Below are positions 1 to 7,450 of a DNA stretch of 64,000 bases, one piece after another. The position numbers were made by a program, and so were the translations under genes. A model generated the notes under the pieces. That model saw only the letters and a list, made by a program, of their open reading frames with translations, ran no database searches and was not told the origin of the DNA. This DNA is from Paenibacillus barengoltzii NBRC 101215 (lineage in GTDB: Bacteria > Bacillota > Bacilli > Paenibacillales > Paenibacillaceae), in NCBI RefSeq assembly GCF_004000745.1, contig NZ_BILV01000001.1, positions 1 to 64,000 on the forward strand, in the 5' to 3' direction. Position 1 is the stretch's first letter, and every line of letters starts with the position of its first letter.

Positions 1-103
1 GGGTAACAAAATTACGTGAGTGAACCATTATCCTTCGGTAACATTTTTATATGAGTTGACACGGAGGTGATACGTGAAATCAACGCATCGCTCAATTTAC
101 CGT

Positions 104-643
104 TTACTCCTGTAGAAAACGGGACTTCCACAACTTGGTTTCGGTCATCCGCAGGCGCAGCCGCAGCGCCTCGGGGATCTCACCGCTGCCGACATGTCGA
201 AGCAGGTCCAGCTCCTCAGCCGTAAATTCGGTCCGCCGAACATCCGCAGCCAGCAACAAATACTTGGTGCCAATCCAGCGGTCCTCCGCCATCAACCGCA
301 GCAACAGTTGATCAATATTGTTCGTGCGTTCGAACGCAAACGAGATCATTTCCGCCATTCCCCGGTACACATCTGCAGTACGAACCGAGTCCCCCTCAAC
401 CTTCAGGTCAACGGACAAAATATCTCGGTTCAGCTCCACTTTCGCGATGGGCACCGGAAGCTGCAACGGGGCCAAAGCATCCACAAGGTTCTCCTCGGTG
501 AGCTCCGCTGGGGACGTACCCGCAAACACCGCTGCTGCCTGCCGCTGACGGGCAGGATGCTCCCCTAACCAAGCTGTTCCTGCCATTCCCAGCGCACAGA
601 TGAATGTTAGCAGGATGGCCCGAACGAATAAGTTCCGTTTCAT
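104..643 (-). CDS. Membrane-anchored protein of unknown function downstream of mtrB
   Basis: I do not recognise this 179-residue protein. It starts at the ATG at 643, which has an AGAAGGGAGA ribosome binding site; the longer open frame has no comparable site. Residues about 5-23 are hydrophobic and look like an uncleaved signal anchor or signal peptide, so most of the protein is probably outside the membrane. The rest is hydrophilic with a Leu/Arg-rich C-terminal half and no cysteines or catalytic motif that I can name. It follows mtrB but a terminator-like hairpin lies between them. In B. subtilis the heptaprenyl diphosphate synthase genes come next at this position; here none is visible before the window edge. 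Confidence 0.65.
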   Translation of the reverse strand: MKRNLFVRAILLTFICALGMAGTAWLGEHPARQRQAAAVFAGTSPAELTEENLVDALAPLQLPVPIAKVELNRDILSVDLKVEGDSVRTADVYRGMAEMISFAFERTNNIDQLLLRLMAEDRWIGTKYLLLAADVRRTEFTAEELDLLRHVGSGEIPEALRLRLRMTETKLWKSRFLQE

Positions 644-732
644 GGGGCATTCTCCCTTCTGGTACTCTTGGACAGCGCCAATTTTAGCCTTTGTCCATAC
701 GGTTCTTATACCCCATTCTACATAGAAAAAAA

Positions 733-747
733 GCAGGCTATGCCTGC
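733..747 (-). terminator. Terminator-like hairpin after mtrB
   Basis: GCAGGC pairs with GCCTGC around a 3-base loop and, read on the minus strand, is followed by a run of seven Ts. It lies between the mtrB stop and the next gene, so it could end or attenuate mtrB transcription. Confidence 0.6.
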
Positions 748-758
748 AGATTAGAAAA

Positions 759-1007
759 TCATTCCTCCGTATCAATCAAGCCGTGCTTCGTATAGACGAG
801 CGCTTTGCCGCGAACCTTGACAGCTGAGGTGTGATCGGTAAATTGAGCGATGAGCACCTCGCCCTTGTCCAACTTTTCGGTGTGGTGAAACCGCGTATCC
901 TTCCCCCGGGTTAGTCCGATGACCGTAACGCCCTGTTCTTTGGCCTTAATCACGAAATAGTCTCCGCCCGCGGCAGATGGATCGTTACCGTGTTGCTGGT
1001 TATCCAT
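759..1007 (-). CDS. mtrB: Trp RNA-binding attenuation protein TRAP
   Basis: This 82-residue protein matches TRAP closely along its length, with the family segments [21 protein letters not shown] and [19 protein letters not shown] forms an 11-subunit ring which, with tryptophan bound, wraps (G/U)AG repeats in trp leader RNA and blocks antitermination and translation. The start is the ATG at 1007 behind GGGGAGG, 21 bases inside the longest frame. The N-terminus is about 8 residues longer than in B. subtilis and ends in a Gly-rich linker. It lies downstream of hup in the order known from B. subtilis (hbs, mtrB), but without folE between them. No trp operon or anti-TRAP gene is in the window. Confidence 0.95.
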   Translation of the reverse strand: MDNQQHGNDPSAAGGDYFVIKAKEQGVTVIGLTRGKDTRFHHTEKLDKGEVLIAQFTDHTSAVKVRGKALVYTKHGLIDTEE

Positions 1008-1062
1008 GTGGCAGCGCCTCCCCTTCACATTTTAGACAGATTGGTTCTTCTTTAAGCCTCCG

Positions 1063-1099
1063 TGAAAAGAAAAAGCCGTGAACGAGAAGCCCACGGTCT
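1063..1099 (-). terminator. Terminator of hup
   Basis: On the minus strand AGACCGTG pairs with CACGGCT around an 11-base loop and is followed by TTTTTCTTTT. It sits 27 bases after the HU stop codon. Confidence 0.7.
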
Positions 1100-1125
1100 T
1101 TTGCACGGAAGATATGTAGAAATCT

Positions 1126-1398
1126 TTATTTAATTCCGTCTTTGAGCGCTTTACCTGGTTTGAAAGCAGGAATTTTGCTCGCAGGGATTTCGATTTCCTC
1201 TCCGGTTTGCGGGTTACGGCCTTTACGGGCGGAACGCTCGCGGACTTCAAAGTTACCGAAGCCAACCAGTTGAACTTTATCTCCGTTCTGCAGCGCTGTG
1301 GAAATCGCATCAAAAACGGCATCAACCGCTTTCGTCGCGTCTTTCTTGGACAGCTCAGTACTTTCTGCAACTTGAGCAATCAAATCGGATTTGTTCAT
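1126..1398 (-). CDS. hup: DNA-binding protein HU
   Basis: A 90-residue HU family histone-like protein, the usual length. It begins [13 protein letters not shown], and the conserved core [18 protein letters not shown] forms the DNA-wrapping beta arm. HU dimers bend and compact DNA without sequence preference. The ATG at 1398 is preceded by GGGAGG, and the 12 extra codons upstream can be ignored. The gene is followed by its own terminator. Its leader is about 140 nt if the promoter proposed at 1549-1577 is right. The B. subtilis orthologue is hbs. Confidence 0.97.
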   Translation of the reverse strand: MNKSDLIAQVAESTELSKKDATKAVDAVFDAISTALQNGDKVQLVGFGNFEVRERSARKGRNPQTGEEIEIPASKIPAFKPGKALKDGIK

Positions 1399-1548
1399 GT
1401 GTGTTTCACCTCCCACCAAGGAAAATAATACCACTTGCTATTTGTGTTTCCGTTTTACCGCAGAATATACGTGATTTATGCAATTCATTACGTACAAATT
1501 CCCGAAAAACGTGATGAAATCGCGCTTTCGGGGACGCGGAACAAATTT

Positions 1549-1577
1549 ATAGTAATACAGCCCATACATAATTTCAA
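1549..1577 (-). promoter_or_regulatory. Candidate sigma-A promoter for hup
   Basis: On the minus strand TTGAAA (1572-1577) and TACTAT (1549-1554) are separated by exactly 17 bases. It is the best vegetative promoter match between spoIVA and hup. The rest of 1399-1730 holds no gene that I can support. Confidence 0.4.
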
Positions 1578-1724
1578 GCTATTTCAAGGCTTCCCGGCGA
1601 TATTTCCTCAATTCGCCCTACAAAATGGACCTTTCCGCCCTCAAATAACAAAACAACCGCACGCAGCCATGGTTCAGCATACGCGCGGTCATTGAGGAGG
1701 AATTGCCTAAGGTTAGGAAATCAA

Positions 1725-1802
1725 TGAGATTGAAAAGTCAGCTTATTCAGCACCGTGAAGGTTGGATGTAGTTATGATCAAAAGCCGAATATTTCGTTAC
1801 CT
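1725..1802. repeat. Intergenic repeat copy R1 (internally deleted)
   Basis: About 75 bases share the ends of copy R2 (6232-6410). One end has CAGCACCGTGAAGGTTGGATG, nearly identical to R2 CAGCACCGAGAAGGTTGGATG; the other has GATCAAAAGCCGAATATTTCGTTACCT, similar to the other R2 end. The middle 90 or so bases of R2 are missing. It directly abuts the spoIVA stop codon. Confidence 0.65.
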
Positions 1803-3279
1803 ATAGGATGATGGCGATGAGGCCGCCGGAACCTTCGTTAATAATCCGCCCCAGCGTTTCCTGCAGCTTGTAACGAGCGTTATCCGGCATCATGGCGATT
1901 TTGCCTTGAATGCCTTCGCGTACGATCGAGTGCAAGGATCTGCCGAAGATGTCGGACTCCCAGATCTTGATCGGATCGTTCTCGAAATCCTGCATCAGAT
2001 AACGGACAAGCTCTTCGCTTTGTTTCTCGGTCCCGATGATCGGCGCAAATTCCGACTCGACGTCGACGCGGATCATATGGATCGATGGTGCTGTCGCCTT
2101 CAGCCTTACTCCGAAGCGGGATCCCTGACGGATCAGCTCTGGCTCATCCAGCGCCATTTCCGCAAGCGTCGGCGCAGCGATGCCATAACCGGTCGTTTTG
2201 ACCATTTCCAGCGCCTCGGCGAACCGGTCGTATTCCCGTTTCGCGTGCGTAAATTCCTGCATCAGCTGCAGTAAATGGTCTTTGCCTCGAATCTCAACGC
2301 CCACCACTTCCATCAGGATGCGGTCATACAGATCATCCGGCGCATACAGATCGATCTCGGCTACACCTTGACCCATATTTAATCCGCTGAGACCAGCCCG
2401 GTCGATAAAATCGTATTCCATGAAGTTGCCGACAACCCGATCGACATCGCGCAGACGGCGAATATCCTTAACCGTGTCGCGGACAGAGTTCTCAAAATTG
2501 GTGCGCAGCCAGTGGTTCTCGTTCAGTACCATCACCCAGCTAGGCAAATTGACGTTCACCTCATGTACTGGGAACTCATACAGAACTTCCCGGAGGACCC
2601 CGGTTACGTCTTCTTCTGTCATTGTCGCTGCACTGAGCGCAAGGACCGGAATGTCATATTTTGCGGCTAACTCACCGCGGAGCTGTTGGGTTTCTTCACT
2701 GTTTGGACGTGTCGAGTTGATCACCATCACAAATGGCTTGCCGACCTCCTTCAGTTCGGCAACAACCCGCTCCTCAGATTCCACGTAAGAATAACGCGGA
2801 ATATCGGCAATCGTTCCATCCGTCGTCACGACAACCCCTAACGTGGAATGTTCTTGGATGACTTTGCGTGTACCGATTTCCGCCGCTTCTTGAAACGGAA
2901 TCGGTTCTTCAAACCATGGGGTGGAGATCATCCGCGGCCCGTTTTCGTCCTCGTAACCTTTTGCGCCTTCCACGGCGTATCCGACGCAATCGACGAGTCT
3001 TACGTTGACCTCGAGTCCTTCAGCCACCTTGATTTGCACCGCATTGTTCGGAACAAACTTCGGTTCGGTCGTCATAATGGTTTTGCCGGCGGCGCTTTGC
3101 GGAAGTTCATCTACCGCGCGGACTCGATCTGCTTCATTTGCGATGTTCGGGAGTACGACAGTTTCCATGAATCGCTTAATAAAGGTCGACTTCCCGGTAC
3201 GGACGGCACCGACGACCCCTAGATAGATGTCGCCTCCAGTTCGTTCGGCAATGTCCTTAAAAATGTCCACTTTCTCCAA
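1801..3279 (-). CDS. spoIVA: Stage IV sporulation protein A, spore coat ATPase
   Basis: SpoIVA is made in the mother cell, polymerises using ATP hydrolysis and forms the basement layer on which the spore coat is built. The TTG at 3279 gives 492 residues, the same length as B. subtilis SpoIVA, beginning with EKVDIFKDIAERTGGD. The Walker A motif GAVRTGKST is at residues 24-32 and the C-terminus ends in GGLIAIIL as in the family. A second in-frame TTG at 3285 is better spaced (8 bases) from GAGGAGGGG, so the true start could be two codons earlier. A candidate sigma-E promoter lies about 200 bases upstream. Copy R1 of an intergenic repeat touches the stop codon. Confidence 0.97.
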   Translation of the reverse strand: MEKVDIFKDIAERTGGDIYLGVVGAVRTGKSTFIKRFMETVVLPNIANEADRVRAVDELPQSAAGKTIMTTEPKFVPNNAVQIKVAEGLEVNVRLVDCVGYAVEGAKGYEDENGPRMISTPWFEEPIPFQEAAEIGTRKVIQEHSTLGVVVTTDGTIADIPRYSYVESEERVVAELKEVGKPFVMVINSTRPNSEETQQLRGELAAKYDIPVLALSAATMTEEDVTGVLREVLYEFPVHEVNVNLPSWVMVLNENHWLRTNFENSVRDTVKDIRRLRDVDRVVGNFMEYDFIDRAGLSGLNMGQGVAEIDLYAPDDLYDRILMEVVGVEIRGKDHLLQLMQEFTHAKREYDRFAEALEMVKTTGYGIAAPTLAEMALDEPELIRQGSRFGVRLKATAPSIHMIRVDVESEFAPIIGTEKQSEELVRYLMQDFENDPIKIWESDIFGRSLHSIVREGIQGKIAMMPDNARYKLQETLGRIINEGSGGLIAIIL

Positions 3280-3476
3280 TACCAATGATATCCCCTCCTC
3301 AAATTTCGCCGAAGGAAAAATGCCCCGAGAGCATCCGCTTCGTGATTCATCATGCTTTTGGGCCTCGCTGCTGCGGCAGGAGCGGCAGCCCCTCTTGCCC
3401 GTGTCCGCCGCCGCAAACCTGTGGAAGGAACCTGAACGAAGCGGCGTAAACTCGTACATGCATTTGGACTAGTAAC

Positions 3477-3505
3477 ATCTTATGTACCAGATGCGAGAAT
3501 ATGAC
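3477..3505 (-). promoter_or_regulatory. Candidate sigma-E promoter of spoIVA
   Basis: On the minus strand GTCATATT (3498-3505) and CATAAGAT (3477-3484), 13 bases apart, resemble the sigma-E -35 and -10 elements. spoIVA is a known sigma-E gene, which fits. Confidence 0.5.
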
Positions 3506-3644
3506 GGTTAAAACCGTCCAAGCCCGTTTTTTTTGCGGGGCCGCTCATTCAACCCGAACAAGGCGGGCACTTAACCGCCATACTCCCATTTGTATGACTC
3601 TATCGGAAAAAGTATGACGCAGGAAAAAGGAGAAGAGAGAAAAG

Positions 3645-3675
3645 AAAAACCTCCCGAAATCATTCGAGAGGCTTC
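3645..3675 (-). terminator. Terminator after the YphF-like gene
   Basis: On the minus strand CCTCTCGAA pairs with TTCGGGAGG around a 4-base loop, followed by TTTTTC. It starts a few bases after the stop at 3679. Confidence 0.8.
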
Positions 3676-3678
3676 TTC

Positions 3679-4434
3679 CTAATTGAGATAGGGTACGGGT
3701 TCGCTTCCGTTCCAACGGTAAGGCAGCGACTTCACCGGAACGAATGCGGAGCGATCCGTCAACCAGGTGCGCAAATCTTCGTCACCTTGCGGCGTTTTCC
3801 CAGACTGATCGATCACCTGCATAATATCAAAAGCGTAGTTCACATACACATTGCCTTGCTTGTCCATCAGGTAGGACAGAGTTTCTCCAGAGTAGACACT
3901 GGTCAATGCCAAGCTGTCGGCCTTAAGCAATGAGAGATTCACCGTATACAGACCTGGATAGACCTCACCCTCAGCCTCGCCCGGGAGTGCATTACTGTGA
4001 CTTGTACGGTAGCTCAGCACTTTGTGCTGGACGTCGTTCACCTTCTGAACCGTATTTAAATCCATTACTTTGACCGTAGGATCCGTTTCTTCATCGATGA
4101 CGAGAAAATAGACGCTTCCGCCCTGCTCAAAGGCCGCTGCCGGTAGCTCATCCAAATAACCTTCCCGCTTCAATTGGTTCAAATCGATCTTGTATTTCTC
4201 GTATCGGGGAGTATCCTCCCCAGCCGTAATGATCGGCAGAATCGCCTTATCTTCCTGAAAACGGTCAATCGCCCGTTGGACCCGGTCCACGCTCTCAATA
4301 TAGGAAATCGGACCGCCCTGCTGCCTCTCGCCGCGGTATAAACAGCCTGATAGCAGAGAGGTCGTTAACACCAATATGACAATCAGCGCCGTCGATCTCC
4401 AGCAGGTTTGCTTCAAAAAAAGGTACTTCGTCAT
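3679..4434 (-). CDS. YphF-like lipoprotein of unknown function
   Basis: A 251-residue predicted lipoprotein. After a basic start, residues 15-30 are hydrophobic and end in a lipobox LLSGC with the acylated cysteine at 31, so the mature protein should sit on the outer face of the membrane. The ectodomain has no cysteine or known catalytic motif. The position downstream of spoIVA matches B. subtilis yphF, which is the basis for the name; the sequence match was not tested. Start ATG at 4434 has AAGGTGA about 10 bases upstream. It follows the ferredoxin gene by 37 bases and ends in a strong terminator, so the three genes 4472-5468 and this one could be one transcript. Confidence 0.6.
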   Translation of the reverse strand: MTKYLFLKQTCWRSTALIVILVLTTSLLSGCLYRGERQQGGPISYIESVDRVQRAIDRFQEDKAILPIITAGEDTPRYEKYKIDLNQLKREGYLDELPAAAFEQGGSVYFLVIDEETDPTVKVMDLNTVQKVNDVQHKVLSYRTSHSNALPGEAEGEVYPGLYTVNLSLLKADSLALTSVYSGETLSYLMDKQGNVYVNYAFDIMQVIDQSGKTPQGDEDLRTWLTDRSAFVPVKSLPYRWNGSEPVPYLN

Positions 4435-4471
4435 GTTGAAAATCTCACCTTATCCCCTTCCGTACTTGCCA

Positions 4472-4822
4472 TCACCATAGTTCCTCCTCTTCCCGTTGCC
4501 GTTCCAGTTGCTTGCGAATCGCCGCTTTAAGGGGATCCTCCGGCAGCTGAACGACCGCATTCCCCCGGATCTTCGCTTGACAGGCCAGTCGCGTCCCCTG
4601 CTCTAGCAGCGGGCCAAGCTTGCGGCGCTCCGCATCGCTCGGAGGAGTTAACGCGTCAGCATGTTCCGCATCGACCTGAACTTTGCACATGAGGCAGCCG
4701 GCATTCCCCCCGCATCGCGTCGCTAGATGAATTCTGGCGCTGCGGGCAGCCCTTAGAACCGAGGTGCCAGGCCGGACTTGAACGGTTTTCCCCGAAGGCA
4801 GAAACGTAATACGTCCTTCCAC
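4472..4822 (-). CDS. 2Fe-2S ferredoxin-like protein
   Basis: A 116-residue protein with a 2Fe-2S ferredoxin fold. The cysteines are C37, C43 and C46 (spacing C-x5-C-x2-C, within ATRCGGNAGCLMC) and C81 (LACQAK). This spacing is that of adrenodoxin-like and corrinoid-activating ferredoxin domains rather than plant-type ferredoxins. The start is GTG at 4822, with AAGGAG 7 bases upstream; this removes 29 codons that would overlap the gene before it. The C-terminal 20 residues are highly charged (RKQLERQREEEELW). It begins 11 bases after the nucleotidyltransferase-like gene, so the two are probably co-translated. The electron partner is unknown. Confidence 0.8.
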   Translation of the reverse strand: MEGRITFLPSGKTVQVRPGTSVLRAARSARIHLATRCGGNAGCLMCKVQVDAEHADALTPPSDAERRKLGPLLEQGTRLACQAKIRGNAVVQLPEDPLKAAIRKQLERQREEEELW

Positions 4823-4832
4823 GATCTGCTCC

Positions 4833-5468
4833 TTAAGCCTCCCCGCCGCGATATTCGCGCCATGGCCGGGAAAGCAGCGGGCGATCCAACAACTCCGCCA
4901 TCCGTCCAACCCACTCCGCCGACCATTCGTTCCGTTTCAGCAGCTCGTCCAATAGCGGTAGATGTCGATCCGGTTCATTACGCATCATCCCCGCAATCGG
5001 CAAATAGCGATCCGGGCGCCCGCGCAAGAGGTTGAACACCAATTCATGGGCTAACGGCATGACCCATAAAGCGCTATCACGAAGCTTCACACGCTGCGCA
5101 ACCGGCGCCAACACGGCTTCGATCTCCGTCCGATAGAACGCCCCGTTAGTATGGACTTCAAATCCGCCAACGAGCTCAATCGTCGACTCCCCGATACGAT
5201 AATGGCTTAACCTGGAGGTATAAATTCCGCTTTGGTCATGACGCGGCCGGTCCGTCGCAAACGACTTGAGCCGCTCGTGCAGCCGGTCAGCCGTCAGCAG
5301 ATCTGCATAGACGTCGATATCCCGCGGAACTGTCGCAAGCTCAACGCCCTGGAGCCACAATCCGCAGCTGCCTCCTAGCAGCCAGTTGCCCTCCATTCCG
5401 CAGCTTTCAGCCAACTTGCATAGATCTTCGGTTAAATCGGCATAGGCTTTGCTATCTTGTTGTTGCAT
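4833..5468 (-). CDS. Nucleotidyltransferase-fold protein
   Basis: A 211-residue protein with the start of a minimal nucleotidyltransferase fold: GGS at residues 32-34 and the metal-binding pair D50-x-D52 in PRDIDVYAD. The family includes antitoxin/toxin-type transferases, tRNA-modifying enzymes and many unassigned proteins; the substrate here cannot be told. The C-terminal part is rich in Leu and Arg. The start chosen is ATG 5468 with GAGGAG just upstream. It is followed 11 bases later by a ferredoxin gene, an unusual pair. No toxin-antitoxin partner of normal type is beside it. Confidence 0.65.
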   Translation of the reverse strand: MQQQDSKAYADLTEDLCKLAESCGMEGNWLLGGSCGLWLQGVELATVPRDIDVYADLLTADRLHERLKSFATDRPRHDQSGIYTSRLSHYRIGESTIELVGGFEVHTNGAFYRTEIEAVLAPVAQRVKLRDSALWVMPLAHELVFNLLRGRPDRYLPIAGMMRNEPDRHLPLLDELLKRNEWSAEWVGRMAELLDRPLLSRPWREYRGGEA

Positions 5469-5508
5469 AGATCTCCTCTTCTCTTGGTTCAGTGGTGTAG
5501 AGGTGCTG

Positions 5509-5688
5509 TCAAGTAATCGACACAAGCCCGGTCAAAAAGCCCACCAGCATAATAAAAAAGGCGAGGAGTGATAAGATGCCCTTAATCCACCCTTTGGTTT
5601 TCGTCCGTGCAAATGTGATCAAAAAGACCGAAACCCCCATGATCAAAACGGCGGCAATCGATAGCCACATCTTCGTCATTGCATCCAT
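5509..5688 (-). CDS. Small two-helix membrane protein, YphE/DUF2768-like
   Basis: A 59-codon gene found by translating the gap. The product starts MDAMTKMWLSIAAV and has two hydrophobic segments, about residues 7-27 and 36-56, joined by the basic stretch ARTKTKGWIK. Size, topology and position between spoIVA and gpsA match B. subtilis yphE (DUF2768), which is the reason for the name. The start at 5688 has AGTAGGTG at about 11 bases, a moderate ribosome binding site. It ends 41 bases before the nucleotidyltransferase-like gene. Function is unknown. Confidence 0.6.
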   Translation of the reverse strand: MDAMTKMWLSIAAVLIMGVSVFLITFARTKTKGWIKGILSLLAFFIMLVGFLTGLVSIT

Positions 5689-5832
5689 CTGTTGAATTCA
5701 CCTACTATTTTTTGCTTTAATATGATCCATATTATAGCATTATGCGGTCTTTCCGGCTACGCGCTTGCCTAAACTAAACAAAGCCCCACGGCAGAGGGCC
5801 GCAGAGCTTAAGCGCAATAAGGATCACCTTTT

Positions 5833-6105
5833 TTATTTTTTTAGCATTAACTTCATTAAGGCTTCCATATTGGACGGATTCATCCCGCTTTTTTTCACGG
5901 CGTTCACGATCTCTTGAATCGTGCTTTCCGACACGGGAACTTTCGCCATCGCCGAAACTTGCTTAATCAGCTTCCGTAGTTCGGCTTCATTTTGCATTGT
6001 GGATGGCTTTACGGTGCTGGCCAGCTTCTTGACCGAACTTTCCGAAATCGCTTTACCCGTCTTCTTGTTGATGGCATTCAAGGCCTCTTTGGATATCTTG
6101 CTCAC
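5833..6105 (-). CDS. spoVIF: Stage VI sporulation protein F
   Basis: A 90-residue basic, helical protein that resembles the SpoVIF family, needed for late coat assembly in B. subtilis. It begins at GTG 6105, preceded by GGAGGAGG at 7 bases; the frame extends upstream by 42 codons of no apparent meaning and no good start. It has the repeated short motif pattern VSESTIQEIVNAVK and ends MEALMKLMLKK. It stands alone between two intergenic stretches, so it probably has its own sporulation promoter. The function is taken from family likeness, not tested here. Confidence 0.7.
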   Translation of the reverse strand: MSKISKEALNAINKKTGKAISESSVKKLASTVKPSTMQNEAELRKLIKQVSAMAKVPVSESTIQEIVNAVKKSGMNPSNMEALMKLMLKK

Positions 6106-6231
6106 GCTTTCGCCTCCTCCGTTGTCCTCTTCAACCAATGTATGAGAGGGCGGAAGCAAAGGTGATATTCCCCCAACAAAACGGGCTATAGCGGTGTGAT
6201 CAAAAGCCGTGTCTAGTAACCCCAATTTCAA

Positions 6232-6410
6232 TCAAGGTTCAAAAATCGGCTTTTCAGCACCGAGAAGGTTGGATGAAGCCGGGACTGAGTAGCGGAGCGT
6301 AGGCAGACCTACGTGAGCAACGGAAGGCCCGGGTGAATTCAAGATTCGATGTCGCATCGGCTACTGTGAGCACGCTTCGTGATCAAAAGTCGAGTTTTTG
6401 AATTACCTCT
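6232..6410. repeat. Intergenic repeat copy R2 (full-length, MITE-like)
   Basis: About 175 bases fill the gap between spoVIF and gpsA. The ends are inverted: GGTTCAAAAATCGGCTTTT on the left and GGTAATTCAAAAACTCGACTTTT on the right when read inwards (minus strand). Inside is a hairpin CGTAGG-CAGA-CCTACG. It aligns in reverse with copy R4 (14987-15130) over nearly its whole length, including exact shared blocks GCTTCGTGATC, GCCCGGGTGAA, CTACGTGAGCA and AGCGGAGCGTAG. It abuts the gpsA stop codon. No other gene is seen in 6106-6409. Confidence 0.75.
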
Positions 6411-7450
6411 CAGGTGTGCCATTGTTCCCAGGTTTCTAGGGACATGACTTCCATCTCTGTTTTCCGGTCGCGTCCCATGAGTGCTTCGACCGCAGTGCGC
6501 GGGTCCAACCCTTCAAACAGCACGTGATAAAGCTGAGCCGCAATCGGCATTTGCACCTGATACTTCTCCGAGATGGCATGCGCCGCTTTCGTTGTACGAA
6601 TGCCTTCCACAACCATGCCCATCTGGGATAGAACTTCCTCCAACGGTTTGCCTTCCCCTAGCATAAACCCGGCTCGCCAGTTCCGGCTGTGTCGGCTGGT
6701 TGCGGTCACGACCAGGTCGCCGATCCCGGCCAGACCGGCAAAGGTAAGCGGGTTCGCTCCCATTTCAACGCCGACCCTCGTAATTTCCGCAAGACCACGG
6801 GTCAGTAACGCCGCTTTGGCATTATCTCCGTAACCTAGTCCATCGGACATTCCAGCTCCTAATGCGATGATGTTTTTCAATGCCCCGGCAAGCTCTACGC
6901 CTACCATATCCCGGTTCGTGTAGACGCGGAAATACGGGTTCATGAGCAAGTCCTGAGCCTTTTCCGCTTGAGCCTCAACCTGTGAAGCCACGACCACGGT
7001 CGTAGGGCAGCGTTTCACCACTTCCTCCGCATGGCTGGGGCCGGACAAGACTACAATCCGACCTTCCTCACAGCCGAGCTCCTCCGCAATCACCGTCGAC
7101 ATCCGCTTCATGCTCTCAATCTCAAAGCCCTTGGTCGCGTGCACAAGCAGCATATCCTCATGCCAGAAGGGCTTCAGCGATCGAGCAACCTCACGGACTG
7201 CTGAGGACGGCGCAACCATTACGATTGCTTTCGCGCCGGTCACTGCAGCTTCCAAATCCGTGGTTGCCGTAAGGCGAGGTGACAAGTCCACACCAGGCAA
7301 AAAACGTTCATTCCGATGTTTCGTATTGATTTCATCCTGTTGGGCTTCGTTACGTGTCCACAAGGCAACTTCCATGTCTTTGTCGGCGAGCACACTGGCG
7401 AGTGCCGTTCCCCAACTGCCCGCCACCAGCACGGCGGCTTTATTAGACAA
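6410..7450 (-). CDS. gpsA: Glycerol-3-phosphate dehydrogenase [NAD(P)+]
   Basis: A 346-residue GpsA, which reduces dihydroxyacetone phosphate to sn-glycerol 3-phosphate for phospholipid synthesis. Family segments are present: VVLSGPSHAEEV, GALKNIIALGAG, GYGDNAKAAL and SRNWRAG. The start is TTG 7450, with GGAGGAG 7 bases upstream. The nucleotide-binding loop reads VAGSWGTAL, so the first glycine of the usual GxGxxG is valine (residue 9); the following AGSWG is intact. The gene overlaps the end of plsY by 8 bases, so the two steps that make and acylate glycerol 3-phosphate are coupled. Confidence 0.97.
   Translation of the reverse strand: MSNKAAVLVAGSWGTALASVLADKDMEVALWTRNEAQQDEINTKHRNERFLPGVDLSPRLTATTDLEAAVTGAKAIVMVAPSSAVREVARSLKPFWHEDMLLVHATKGFEIESMKRMSTVIAEELGCEEGRIVVLSGPSHAEEVVKRCPTTVVVASQVEAQAEKAQDLLMNPYFRVYTNRDMVGVELAGALKNIIALGAGMSDGLGYGDNAKAALLTRGLAEITRVGVEMGANPLTFAGLAGIGDLVVTATSRHSRNWRAGFMLGEGKPLEEVLSQMGMVVEGIRTTKAAHAISEKYQVQMPIAAQLYHVLFEGLDPRTAVEALMGRDRKTEMEVMSLETWEQWHT

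Noticed and set aside
1-103. Short minus-strand frame (TTG start near 87) after the 179-residue protein, with GGAG upstream
   Set aside because: It ends after about 27 codons before the window edge and resembles no heptaprenyl diphosphate synthase start, so it is not listed as a gene.
3481-3540. Plus-strand hairpin GACGGTT-AA-AACCGTC with eight Ts nearby, like a terminator
   Set aside because: The T run is 8 bases from the stem and no plus-strand gene precedes it.
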